Part shown: piece by piece, positions 1 to 10,697 of the stretch | Layout: each line of letters begins with the position of its first letter | Position numbering within the stretch: position 1 is the stretch's first letter | Origin: JBFYTX01 sp963739515 | GTDB taxonomy: Bacteria > Chloroflexota > Dehalococcoidia > Dehalococcoidales > RBG-16-60-22 | Length of the DNA stretch: 19,091 nt | NCBI GenBank assembly: GCA_963739515.1 | Contig: CAVUAO010000004.1 | Location: forward strand, 1-19,091 | Reading direction: 5' to 3' | The notes under the pieces: generated by a model | Told to the model about the DNA's origin: nothing | What the model saw: only the letters and a program-made list of their open reading frames with translations | Database searches by the model: none | Translations under genes and position numbers: made by a program

Positions 1-7
1 CTGGTTT

Positions 8-29
8 GGAGAGGGGGCAGGGGGTGAGG
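8..29. repeat. Copy of a G-rich dispersed repeat
   Basis: A G-rich stretch just beyond the glgB stop codon. Positions 9-28 match positions 10649-10668 at 19 of 20 bases, and are related in inverted orientation to the C-rich block at 10472-10493. This suggests a small dispersed intergenic element of REP or MITE type. No coding function is visible, and no T-rich terminator for glgB is seen in positions 1-48. Confidence 0.5.
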
Positions 30-48
30 TTAGCCTCTGATATCAGGG

Positions 49-2016
49 TTACGGCGGGAGATGTTTCAGAAAAATTACCCCCAGCGGTGGTATCGTTAAG
101 TTGAGGGAATAGGGGCGGCCGTGCTTACCTGTAGTTGATGCCGTCAACGGGTTGGGATTACCCTGACCGCTGCCGCCGTATTTCGTCGCGTCGCTATTCA
201 ATATTTCCTTCCAGGTGCCCGCCAGCGGTACGCCGACGTCATAATTAAAGTTCGTCTCGGGCGTAAAGTTCAAAACCGCCACGAGCATGTCATCCGGAAA
301 ATTCCCTTTACGGATAAAGCTGATAATGCTGTGCGGAAAATCGGCGGTGTCAATCCACTCAAAACCGGCGGGGTCGAAGTCGAGCTGGTGGAGGGCCGGC
401 TGGTCCCGATAGAGCGAATTAAGGTCGGCCACCCACTGCTGGAGGCCGGCATGTGGGGGGTACTGCAGCAGATGCCATTCCAGGCTTTCTTCGTGGGACC
501 ATTCCCGCCGCTGGCCGAACTCCCCGCCCATGAAGATAAGCTTTTTTCCCGGCTGGGCGAACATATAGCCGTAGAGCAGGCGCAGGTTGGCGAATTTTTG
601 CCAATCATCCCCCGGCATCTTGGAAAGCAGCGAGGCTTTCCCGTAGACGACCTCGTCATGGGAGAGGGGGAGGGTATAGTTCTCGGTAAAGGCGTAGATC
701 ATGCGGAAGGTGAGTTCGTTCTGGTGATAGCGGCGGTAAATGGGGTCGCGGGTAATATACACAAGGGTATCGTGCATCCAGCCCATGTCCCACTTCAGAC
801 CGAAGCCGAGCCCGCCGCTGTAGGTGGGACGCGACACCATCGGCCAGGCGGTCGATTCCTCGGCGATGGTCTGGACATCGGGCTTTTCACCGTAGACGGT
901 CTCGTTGAACTGCTTCAAAAAGTCGATGGCGTCAAGGTTCTCGCGCCCGCCGAACTTATTAGGTATCCAGCCGCCGTTCTGACGGCCGTAGTCTAAATAG
1001 AGCATCGAAGCCACCGCGTCCACCCGCAGTCCGTCCGCGTGGTATTTATCCAGCCAGAAAAGAGCGCTGCTCTTTAAAAAGCTCCGCACCTCGTTGCGTC
1101 CATAGTTGAAGAGATAGCTGTTCCACTCGGGGTGGATGCCCTGTACCGGGTCCTCGTGTTCGTAGAGGTGTGTGCCGTCAAAGAAACCAAGGGCGTGCTG
1201 GTCGTTAGGAAAATGGGACGGCACCCAGTCCAGGATAACGCCGATGTTGTGCTGGTGCAGGTAATCTATCAGGTACATAAAGTCCTGCGGCGCGCCGTAG
1301 CGACTGGTAGGGGCGAAGTAGCCGGTCGTCTGATAGCCCCAGGAGCCGTAAAAGGGGTGCTCCATGACCGGCAGGAACTCGACGTGGGTAAAGCCCATCT
1401 GATTTACATATTCGGCCAGCCGGGGGGCAATTTCCCGGTAAGTCAGCGAGCGGTTGCCTTGCTCGGGGACGCGCCGCCAGGAGCCGAGATGGACTTCATA
1501 AATGGACATCGGGGCGCCGAGGGAATTATATTTATGACGCTCTTTCATCCATGTCTCGTCGCCCCAGGTGTAGTCGAGTTCGCGGACGATTGAGGCGGTT
1601 TTCGGCGGCACTTCGCTAAAAAAAGCGAAGGGGTCGGCTTTCTCCACGGTATAGCCGTGATACTGCGAGACAATAAAGTATTTGTAGACGCTGCCGATAT
1701 CAATGCCTTCAATAAAGCCTTCCTGGATACCGGACTGCCCTCTGGACTGCAGAGGATGACTCGAATTATTCCAGCCATTGAAATCGCCTGTGACATAGAC
1801 ATCGCGGGCATTAGGCGCCCACACCGCGAAATACGTCCCGGCGATACCATCGACTTTAAGGGGATGGGCTCCCAGCTTTTCATAAAGCTGATGATGGTTG
1901 CCTTCGTTAAAAAGGTAGAGGTCAACATCGGAAAGCAGGGAGACATCGTGCCTCACCTCAGCGGTAGGCTTGGCCTGTCCTGATGATAGCTTTTTGTCGC
2001 GCTTTCGCGGGGTCAC
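49..2016 (-). CDS. glgB: 1,4-alpha-glucan branching enzyme GlgB
   Basis: GlgB cuts alpha-1,4-glucan chains and rejoins the fragment through an alpha-1,6 bond, making branched glycogen in the cytoplasm. With the GTG start chosen here the protein has 655 residues, typical for a GlgB with one N-terminal CBM48 module. That module (about residues 50-140) is followed by a GH13 barrel and a C-terminal beta domain that ends in the family sequence PPLGVIFLK. Catalytic residues visible are the nucleophile Asp333 (GLRVDAV), the acid/base Glu386 (TIAEES) and His453-Asp454 (LSHDEVV). The frame stays open upstream to an ATG at 2142, but that part overlaps the end of treS and reads as a shadow. The GTG lies 10 nt after the treS stop, with only a weak ribosome binding site, so coupling to treS is likely. 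A GTG at 1956 is an alternative start. It is the last gene of the glucan operon. Confidence 0.93.
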   Translation of the reverse strand: MTPRKRDKKLSSGQAKPTAEVRHDVSLLSDVDLYLFNEGNHHQLYEKLGAHPLKVDGIAGTYFAVWAPNARDVYVTGDFNGWNNSSHPLQSRGQSGIQEGFIEGIDIGSVYKYFIVSQYHGYTVEKADPFAFFSEVPPKTASIVRELDYTWGDETWMKERHKYNSLGAPMSIYEVHLGSWRRVPEQGNRSLTYREIAPRLAEYVNQMGFTHVEFLPVMEHPFYGSWGYQTTGYFAPTSRYGAPQDFMYLIDYLHQHNIGVILDWVPSHFPNDQHALGFFDGTHLYEHEDPVQGIHPEWNSYLFNYGRNEVRSFLKSSALFWLDKYHADGLRVDAVASMLYLDYGRQNGGWIPNKFGGRENLDAIDFLKQFNETVYGEKPDVQTIAEESTAWPMVSRPTYSGGLGFGLKWDMGWMHDTLVYITRDPIYRRYHQNELTFRMIYAFTENYTLPLSHDEVVYGKASLLSKMPGDDWQKFANLRLLYGYMFAQPGKKLIFMGGEFGQRREWSHEESLEWHLLQYPPHAGLQQWVADLNSLYRDQPALHQLDFDPAGFEWIDTADFPHSIISFIRKGNFPDDMLVAVLNFTPETNFNYDVGVPLAGTWKEILNSDATKYGGSGQGNPNPLTASTTGKHGRPYSLNLTIPPLGVIFLKHLPP

Positions 2017-2026
2017 GATTTTTTCT

Positions 2027-5288
<3,262 letters not shown>

Positions 5289-5305
<17 letters not shown>

Positions 5306-7085
5306 CGTCGGTTTCCAGGCTCTCCTCTTTAACGGGCCGGGGCGTGAGGCCGATGGGGTGGAAGATGTGCGCGGGGCAAACATCGGGGTTAAGCTCGACG
5401 AAATTCCACTCGCCGCGCCAGGCATAGCGTTTTTGGGTCAGGAGGTCCTCGACCTGGTACGGCTTTTCGTTGTCGAACCCCCAGGCTTGCAGGGGTATGT
5501 TGACGCTGCCCGACTGGGTATTATGGGGGTCGAGGTTAACCACCACCAGGATGATATTGGCCAGGTCGGCGGTATGTTTGCTATAGCATATCAATTGTTC
5601 ATTGTTAGTAGCGTTAAACCACATGTTCCGGTTACGCTGGAGGGCGGGGTTTTCGCGGCGGATACGATTAACGCGGCCTATCAGGTCCTTGAGGCTGTCC
5701 GGCCGGTCGATATCCCAATGCTTGATTTCATATTTTTCCGAGTTCAGGTATTCCTCGCTGCCCGGCTCCCGCGGTTTATTTTCCATGAGCTCGAAAGCGG
5801 GCCCGTAAACGCCGTAGTTGGCGCTTAGTGTCGCCGCCAGGACGAGCCGCGCCATGAAAGCCCCCCGGCCGCCCGTCTGCAGGTACTCGTGCAGGATGTC
5901 CGGCGTGTTGGGCCAGGCGTTGGGCACAAAAAAGTCTTTGACGGGTGTCTGCGTGAGCTCGGTGAAATACTCGGCGATATCTTTTTTGTGGTTGCGCCAG
6001 GTAAAGTAGGTATACGACTGGTTGAAGCCGACCTTGGCGAGGTGGTACATGACCTTGGGGCGGGTAAACGCCTCCGCCAGGAAAATGGTATCCGGGTACT
6101 GTTTTTTCACTTCGGCGATGAGCCACTCCCAGAACTGGAACGGCTTGGTATGCGGGTTGTCCACGCGGAAGATGCGGACGCCCTGTTTAGCCCAGTAAAG
6201 GACAATACTTTTAAGCTCCTCCCACAGTTCCTGCCAGCGCTCCGTCTCAAAATTGAGAGGGTAAATGTCCTGGTATTTTTTCGGGGGGTTTTCCGCGTAC
6301 TGTATGGTGCCGTCCGGCCGCCGGATGAACCACTCGGGGTGTTCTTTAACGTACGGATGGTCCGGCGAGCACTGGAAGGCGATATCCAGGGCTATTTCCA
6401 TTTGGTATTCTTCGGCTTTGGCCAGCAGGCGCTTGAAGTCCGCCAGCGTACCGAGTTGGGGATTGAAGGCTTTATGACCGCCCTCTTCCGAGCCGATGGC
6501 CCAGGGCGTGCCGGGGTCGTCAGGTCCGGCCGCGACGGCATTGTTTTTGCCCTTGCGGTTGGTGCGGCCGACCGGGTGGATGGGGGGAAAATAAAGGACA
6601 TCGAAGCCCATTTCCGCGATATGGGGCAGGCGAGCTTCGCAATCTTTAAAAGTACCGTGCCGCCCGGCGATGGGTGAAGTAGAGCGGGGGAACATTTCGT
6701 ACCAGGCGCCGCACCCGGCCCTTTCGCGGGCGACGGCGACCACCAGTTCCCGGGGATAAGTGACGGCATACTGGCGCGGCCGCTTGGCTTCAGGACGTTC
6801 GACCCATGCCGTGATGGTGAATACATAATCGCCCGTTTCCTGGGCTAAAAAAGACCCTTGCCAGCGGTCGTTGCCGAGGTGCCGCATCGGCGTCTCCGTC
6901 CAGCCGGACTCGCTTTCACGCCGGTAAAGTAAACGGGCGGCCAGCGTGTCATGCCCGTCGGCGTAGATATCGGCCTCGACCTCGACGGTATCGCCGAGGG
7001 TAGCTTTGGCCGGGAAACGCCCGCCGTCAACCTCCGGGCTGATGCCCTCGATGATGACGCGGTACCGGCCTTCTTTTAGTTCCAT
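5289..7085 (-). CDS. glgE: Alpha-1,4-glucan:maltose-1-phosphate maltosyltransferase GlgE
   Basis: GlgE (GH13_3) transfers maltosyl units from alpha-maltose-1-phosphate to the non-reducing end of alpha-1,4-glucan. The protein has 598 residues. Visible family signatures are GAWYEMFPRS at about 126-135, the nucleophile Asp309 in FRVDNPHTKP, the acid/base Glu338 in FLAEAFTRP, and Asp396 in NTPDILHEYL. The N-terminal beta domain runs from residue 1 to about 100. Characterised actinobacterial GlgEs are about 660-700 residues long and carry a helical S domain between the N domain and the GAWYE motif. Here only about 25 residues fill that gap, so the S domain seems to be absent. The ATG at 7085 has a GGGG-containing ribosome binding site 8 nt upstream. 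The gene follows glgP after 121 bp that contain a candidate promoter, and overlaps the treS start. Confidence 0.93.
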
Positions 7086-7118
7086 GGATTATTTCCCCGC
7101 CAACTGCCTTTTGTATTG

Positions 7119-7124
7119 ATTATA
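7119..7124 (-). promoter_or_regulatory. Consensus -10 hexamer upstream of glgE
   Basis: On the minus strand this reads TATAAT, a perfect sigma-70 -10 box, and would place transcription start about 27 nt upstream of the glgE ATG. No good -35 hexamer lies 16-18 nt upstream. The equivalent place is close to the tandem TTGTTATAT repeats at 7146-7163, which could mean an activator-dependent promoter. This is inference from sequence only. Confidence 0.4.
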
Positions 7125-7145
7125 CCCTGTCTGAGCTGCTTACCG

Positions 7146-7163
7146 ATATAACAAATATAACAA
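7146..7163 (-). repeat. Two tandem 9-bp repeats upstream of glgE
   Basis: On the minus strand TTGTTATAT occurs twice head to tail with no gap, in the glgP-glgE intergenic region. The repeat begins 21 nt upstream of the TATAAT box, so it covers roughly the -30 to -50 region. It could be a direct-repeat operator for glgE or simply AT-rich DNA; the exact repetition favours a site. Confidence 0.35.
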
Positions 7164-7206
7164 AGGCGAGGCATTTTCAAGGATTTTTCGCTTGCCCGGC
7201 AATTTA

Positions 7207-9324
7207 TCACGGCTTGGCGGCCGGCAGGTACATTTTCTCGCAGTATTCTTTCAGCGCCCGCCGCGCCGAAAATACCGGTGCGATGGAGCTGATGGCCTTT
7301 TTTACCCTGGCGATCCAGGCCTGCGGCACACCGTTCCAATCGCGGTCGTAATATAGAGGCACGACCTGGTTCTCCAGCAGGCTGTAAAGAGCCTCGGCAT
7401 CGGACTTATCTTCCTGCTCCGCGCTGGTACTGACGGTATCGTCGCCGATACACCAGCCGTTGTCACCATTGTAGGCCTCGTGCCACCAGCCGTCCGGCAC
7501 ACTCAGGTGAAGCACGCCGTTTAAAGCGGCTTTCATACCGCTGGTGCCGGAGGCCTCCTGCAGGCGGCGCGGCGTGTTGAGCCAGACATCCACGCCTTGC
7601 ACCAGGTACCTGGCAAGGCGTATATCGTAGTCCTCGAGGAAGGCGATGCGTCCCTGGAAGACGCGGTCTCGGGCCATGGTATGGACGCGTTGCAGCAGTA
7701 TTTTGGAGGCGGTGTCCGAGGGGTGTGACTTTCCGGCGAAGATTATCTGGACGGGCTTTGCGGGGTCGTTGATGATCTTTTTCAATCGTTCGATGTCACG
7801 GAACAGCAGGGCCGGGCGCTTGTACTCCGTGAAGCGGCGGACGAAACCTATCGTTAACGCACTGTCGTCGAGTAGAGAGCCCATGGCGAGGATTTGCTGT
7901 GGTGAGGCTTCGCCCCTGGCCCAGCGTAACTGCGCCCGTTCCAGGATAACGTGGAACAGTTTCCTCTTCAATAATACGTGAATTCTCCAGAGCTCGTCGT
8001 CCGGGATTTCTTCAATATGCTTCCAGAGTTGGACGTCATCGTGCTTATCCAGCCAATCCTTGCCGAGGTATTTTTCATAGAGCGCCCGGTGTTCCAAAGC
8101 GACCCAGGTCGGCACGTGCACCCCGTTAGTGATGTGCGTGATGGGCACATCGTCCTCGGGGCAGTCCCAGAGCCCGCACCACATGCGGCGGGCGACCCTG
8201 GCATGCAGCTGGCTGACCGCATTGCGGTATCCGGATGTCTTCAGCGCGAGAACGGTCATGTTAAAGTTGCCGTCGGTGGTGTGGCTCCTCCGTCCCAGGT
8301 CAAGAAAATCATCACGGCTGATGCCCAGCGATGGCCAGTAACCGTCGAAGTACTGGGAGACGAGGTCGGTGGTGAAAATATCGTGGCCGGCGGGGACGGG
8401 GGTGTGGGTGGTGAATACCGAGGTCTTCCGCACGCTCTCGAGGGCTTCGCTGAAGGTCTTGCCCTTGATGACCGCATCCCGGACGCGTTCCAGCATCATA
8501 AAACCGGTATGGCCTTCATTGGCGTGCCAGACGGAAGGCTGAATGCCCAGTGTCCGCAGTACGCGCACCCCGCCGATGCCGAGTAAAATTTCCTGCTGCA
8601 GGCGCTGTTCGCGGTCGGCGGTGTAAAGTCGATTGGACAGCAGGCAGTCGCGGGGGTCGTTTTCCTCCAGGCCGGTGTCGAGGAGGTACAGGCTGACCCG
8701 GCCCAGGTTCACCAGCCAGGCCCCGATGTGCAGCATGCGGTTTTTAAGCTTTACTTCGGCCAGGCATTTCTGGCCGGTAGGGGAGAGAATCGGGCGTACC
8801 GGCGCTTTACTGAAATCCAGCTGATGGTATTCTTCTTCCTGCCACCCGTCCGCCGAGATGCGCTGCTGGAAATATCCCTGGGGATACATGAAGCCCACCG
8901 CCACCAGCGGTATTCCCAGGTCGCTGGCTTCTTTGCAGATATCGCCGGCGAGCACGCCCAGGCCGCCGGCATAGATAGGCAGCGAATTGTGGATGGCGAA
9001 CTCCATGGAAAAATAAGCGATAGGCCCCGTGAAAGCGCCGGGGTGGGTGGTCTTATACCAGGAATTGCCGTCGTTTTTTTCCTCGTCGAACGCGGCGATG
9101 GCGGCATCGTATAAAGAGAGGAAAGACGGGTCTGCAGCGGCGAATTCCAGTTTTTCCTGGGTGGTCTCGTAGAGCTGCTGGACCGGATTGTGCCCGCTTT
9201 GCCGCCACAGCGTGTAGTCCAGCGTTCTGAAGACCGACCTTCCGACCGGGTGCCAGCTCCACCAGAGTGAATTGGCGAGTTCGTTAAGTCTGCCGATGCG
9301 GTCCGGGATTTTTGTATGTACCAA
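7207..9324 (-). CDS. glgP: Alpha-glucan (glycogen/maltodextrin) phosphorylase
   Basis: A GT35 phosphorylase that uses inorganic phosphate to release glucose-1-phosphate from the ends of alpha-1,4-glucans; it is the degradative partner of the biosynthetic genes downstream. It has 705 residues, shorter than E. coli or muscle enzymes (over 800), as in the short bacterial/archaeal alpha-glucan phosphorylase subfamily. Visible are YFSMEFAIHNSLPIYAGGLG at 104-123, HANEGHTG at about 267-274, FTEYKRPALL at about 498-507, and the pyridoxal-phosphate lysine Lys598 within EASGTSGMKA. The start is a TTG at 9324, supported by an AGGAG at 9331-9335 with a 6-nt spacer. A small hairpin (9340-9352) lies just upstream of that site. 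The gene lies 73 nt downstream of tRNA-Lys and 121 bp upstream of glgE on the same strand. Confidence 0.93.
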   Translation of the reverse strand: MVHTKIPDRIGRLNELANSLWWSWHPVGRSVFRTLDYTLWRQSGHNPVQQLYETTQEKLEFAAADPSFLSLYDAAIAAFDEEKNDGNSWYKTTHPGAFTGPIAYFSMEFAIHNSLPIYAGGLGVLAGDICKEASDLGIPLVAVGFMYPQGYFQQRISADGWQEEEYHQLDFSKAPVRPILSPTGQKCLAEVKLKNRMLHIGAWLVNLGRVSLYLLDTGLEENDPRDCLLSNRLYTADREQRLQQEILLGIGGVRVLRTLGIQPSVWHANEGHTGFMMLERVRDAVIKGKTFSEALESVRKTSVFTTHTPVPAGHDIFTTDLVSQYFDGYWPSLGISRDDFLDLGRRSHTTDGNFNMTVLALKTSGYRNAVSQLHARVARRMWCGLWDCPEDDVPITHITNGVHVPTWVALEHRALYEKYLGKDWLDKHDDVQLWKHIEEIPDDELWRIHVLLKRKLFHVILERAQLRWARGEASPQQILAMGSLLDDSALTIGFVRRFTEYKRPALLFRDIERLKKIINDPAKPVQIIFAGKSHPSDTASKILLQRVHTMARDRVFQGRIAFLEDYDIRLARYLVQGVDVWLNTPRRLQEASGTSGMKAALNGVLHLSVPDGWWHEAYNGDNGWCIGDDTVSTSAEQEDKSDAEALYSLLENQVVPLYYDRDWNGVPQAWIARVKKAISSIAPVFSARRALKEYCEKMYLPAAKP

Positions 9325-9330
9325 AGAACG

Positions 9331-9335
9331 CTCCT
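9331..9335 (-). promoter_or_regulatory. Ribosome binding site fixing the glgP TTG start
   Basis: AGGAG on the minus strand, 6 nt before a TTG codon. The reading frame from this codon begins VHTKIPDRIGRLNELANSLWWSW, the usual N-terminal helix of the short phosphorylase family, so this rare start codon is well supported. Confidence 0.65.
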
Positions 9336-9363
9336 GATGCCGGCTCTGCCGGGTTAAGAAGGC

Positions 9364-9391
9364 TATTTATTTCTTTGTCGTGTACTGCCAA
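9364..9391 (-). promoter_or_regulatory. Possible glgP promoter
   Basis: TTGGCA (9386-9391) and TAAATA (9364-9369), separated by 16 nt on the minus strand, lie between the tRNA-Lys 3' end and glgP. The -35 matches 5 of 6 consensus bases but the -10 is poor. glgP could equally be read through from the tRNA promoter. Confidence 0.25.
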
Positions 9392-9397
9392 ACAAAG

Positions 9398-9473
9398 TGG
9401 TGAGCCGTGGAGGGCTCGAACCTCCAACCTGATGATTAAGAGTCATCTGCTCTACCAGTTGAGCTAACGGCCC
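9398..9473 (-). tRNA. tRNA-Lys (anticodon CTT)
   Basis: On the minus strand a complete cloverleaf can be folded by eye. The acceptor GGGCCGT pairs with ACGGCTC with one G-U at 2-71. The D stem is GCTC/GAGC, the anticodon stem GATGA/TCATC and the T stem GGAGG/CCTCC around TTCGAGC. The seven-base anticodon loop CTCTTAA places CTT at positions 34-36 (window 9438-9440), which reads AAG lysine codons. The CCA end is encoded at 9398-9400. No integrase or duplicated 3' end is seen nearby. Confidence 0.95.
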
Positions 9474-9484
9474 GGAATATCAAT

Positions 9485-9514
9485 ATTTTATCATCAGTAG
9501 GCGTATCGTGGCAA
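9485..9514 (-). promoter_or_regulatory. Candidate promoter of tRNA-Lys
   Basis: TTGCCA (9509-9514) and TAAAAT (9485-9490) are separated by 18 nt on the minus strand, and the -10 ends 11 nt before the mature tRNA 5' end. The two hexamers match 4/6 and 5/6 sigma-70 consensus bases. The position fits a tRNA transcript with a very short leader. Confidence 0.45.
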
Positions 9515-9551
9515 GCGGGCCGAAGCTGTGTCCAGGGTAAATCAGTTAATA

Positions 9552-9587
9552 GAAAAGCTCCCCCTGGGAGAGGGAGAGCTTTATTTT
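9552..9587 (-). terminator. Intrinsic terminator after the 65-aa gene
   Basis: The arms 9554-9564 and 9572-9582 form an 11-bp stem with one G-U pair and a 7-nt loop. On the minus strand the stem is followed by TTTT. It is nearly symmetrical, so it may also act on the other strand. It separates the receiver/65-aa gene pair from tRNA-Lys. Confidence 0.6.
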
Positions 9588-9603
9588 GCCTGGCAGTGCC
9601 CGA

Positions 9604-9801
9604 TTAGTTTTGTTTATGCTTGTCCAGTTCTATGGAATCGACCGGTGCCAGCAGATTACCGTCCGTGGTAATGATGTCTTTCGCGTTAACGATTTTCACC
9701 TCGCGGTGGGCGAGGCGGAATTTCTTCATGATTTCATCATGTTTCTGGAAAACCTCTTTTTGCTCCTCGGCTTTACGTTTTCTTACCCACAGTATAATCA
9801 T
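9604..9801 (-). CDS. Small hypothetical protein, 65 aa
   Basis: I do not recognise a family. The product is highly charged: a basic N-terminal half rich in Lys and Glu (RKRKAEEQKEVFQKHDEIMKK), probably helical, then a hydrophobic/acidic stretch ending ELDKHKQN. The first residues (MIILWV) are hydrophobic but too few for a membrane helix. It is likely a real gene: AAGGG lies 7 nt upstream of the ATG, it follows the degenerate receiver gene by 56 nt on the same strand, and an intrinsic terminator lies just downstream. A role alongside that receiver protein is possible but rests only on position. Confidence 0.6.
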   Translation of the reverse strand: MIILWVRKRKAEEQKEVFQKHDEIMKKFRLAHREVKIVNAKDIITTDGNLLAPVDSIELDKHKQN

Positions 9802-9857
9802 CTTTTATCCCTTTCCAGAGCAATCGGTTCTTTTATCGCCACATGGTTTCTTCAGCT

Positions 9858-10265
9858 TTATTTGGTGCCGACACTCGGGAGAACGTCGGTGAAGTCGTTG
9901 CGTTTGAGCGTATCTTTAATCCGCTTTTTCAGGGCAGCGCCGCCGAAGGGCTCGGTAAGATAGTTATCGGAGCTGAGGTTAAGCCCTCTGACCGTGCCGC
10001 TATCGCTGTCCCAGGTGCTGAGCATCATCACGGGCGTCTGCGTCCACTGCCGGAGCTGCAAACACGTGCCGACGCCGTCAAGCGAGGGCATCACGATATC
10101 TAGGATGACAACCCCCGGCCGCTCGGTATCCAGGATGTTTTTAAGCTGTACTCCGGTCTGCGGGGTGTTGACGAAATCATAGTCGCCATTGCTCAGTTCC
10201 TGTCGTAGGAAATTTACCAGTACTGGGTCGCGGCTGATGGCCAGTACTTTGGTCTTTACCGACAT
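9858..10265 (-). CDS. Stand-alone degenerate receiver-domain protein
   Basis: A 135-residue CheY-like protein with no output domain. The putative phosphoacceptor Asp56 is present in VVILDIVMPSLDG and Thr84 follows strand 4. However, the acidic pair at the end of strand 1 is reduced to a single Asp13 (ISRDP), and the invariant Lys of the usual TKPF motif is Glu105 (LTEPFG). In normal receivers that Lys contacts the phosphoryl group, so signalling here is probably altered or independent of phosphorylation. The ATG at 10265 is chosen because GGGAGG lies 7 nt upstream; an in-frame ATG at 10283 has no such site. It is followed by the 65-aa gene. The start codon sits in one arm of a 9-bp inverted repeat. 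Confidence 0.85.
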   Translation of the reverse strand: MSVKTKVLAISRDPVLVNFLRQELSNGDYDFVNTPQTGVQLKNILDTERPGVVILDIVMPSLDGVGTCLQLRQWTQTPVMMLSTWDSDSGTVRGLNLSSDNYLTEPFGGAALKKRIKDTLKRNDFTDVLPSVGTK

Positions 10266-10308
10266 GTTAGTTCCTCCCGTCATTTCGCTGACACCCTAGA
10301 CTAACATG
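10263..10308 (-). promoter_or_regulatory. Inverted repeat spanning the start codon and ribosome binding site of the receiver gene
   Basis: Nine perfect base pairs (10263-10271 with 10300-10308) surround a 28-nt loop. In the mRNA the 3' arm contains the ATG and the loop contains the GGGAGG ribosome binding site. It could be an operator or an RNA structure that affects translation. Chance occurrence cannot be excluded. Confidence 0.35.
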
Positions 10309-10471
10309 CGTGCGATAAACGGAACATAAACGGGGCGGGAGATAAGATAAATACTTTATTAATGAATTTAAAGAGGGCGGGAGACAAGCGGAAAGAACGT
10401 AAACTCGACGCGAGAAGTTTACATAAAATAGAGACTCAAGGCTACTGTTTTAACAGATGGTTAATTGAATC

Positions 10472-10562
10472 CTCACCCCTTAATCCCCTCTCCAGCCAGT
10501 TACATCGTGGAAACCCGTAGTTCTTTTCGCCGGAGAGGGGAAAATAAAAAGAGGGGTCGTGA
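10472..10562. repeat. Palindromic dispersed repeat (REP/MITE-like)
   Basis: A C-rich block (10472-10493) and a G-rich block (10532-10562) are imperfect inverted copies around about 38 bp of central sequence. The arm is related to the G-rich blocks at 8-29 and 10649-10668. It lies in the 430-bp gap between the receiver gene and the cupin operon, which shows no convincing ORF. It may double as a terminator structure for the cupin operon, but no clear T-tract is seen. Confidence 0.45.
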
Positions 10563-10578
10563 CCACTCTTAAACGCCC

Positions 10579-10626
10579 TGTCATTCCGAGGAGTCCTTCC
10601 TTTGGAAGGACGACGTGAGAATCGCG
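10579..10626. repeat. Palindromic intergenic element of the GTCATTCCGAGGAG type
   Basis: The core is a perfect 8-bp hairpin (10593-10600 with 10604-10611, loop TTT) flanked by GTCATTCCGAGGA and CGACGTGAGAATCG. From memory, similar GTCATTGCGAGGAG...GCAATC elements are common as dispersed intergenic repeats in many environmental bacterial genomes. No search was done, and only one copy of this type is in the window. Confidence 0.45.
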
Positions 10627-10648
10627 TATACCGGGGAGTAATCCCACC

Positions 10649-10668
10649 GAGAGGAGGCAGGGGGTGAG
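10649..10668. repeat. Second copy of the G-rich dispersed repeat
   Basis: Twenty bases matching positions 9-28 with one mismatch, located about 30 bp downstream of the last cupin gene. The same element is therefore found near the 3' ends of two unrelated operons. Confidence 0.5.
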
Positions 10669-10697
10669 TAATTTATATTAAGTGAACAGTCACCCGG

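Noticed and set aside
331..996. Plus-strand 221-codon frame opposite glgB
   Set aside because: Antisense shadow of the conserved GlgB catalytic domain with no recognisable features.
7186..7206. Small hairpin after glgP as a terminator
   Set aside because: The stem is only about four base pairs and is not followed by a clear T run.
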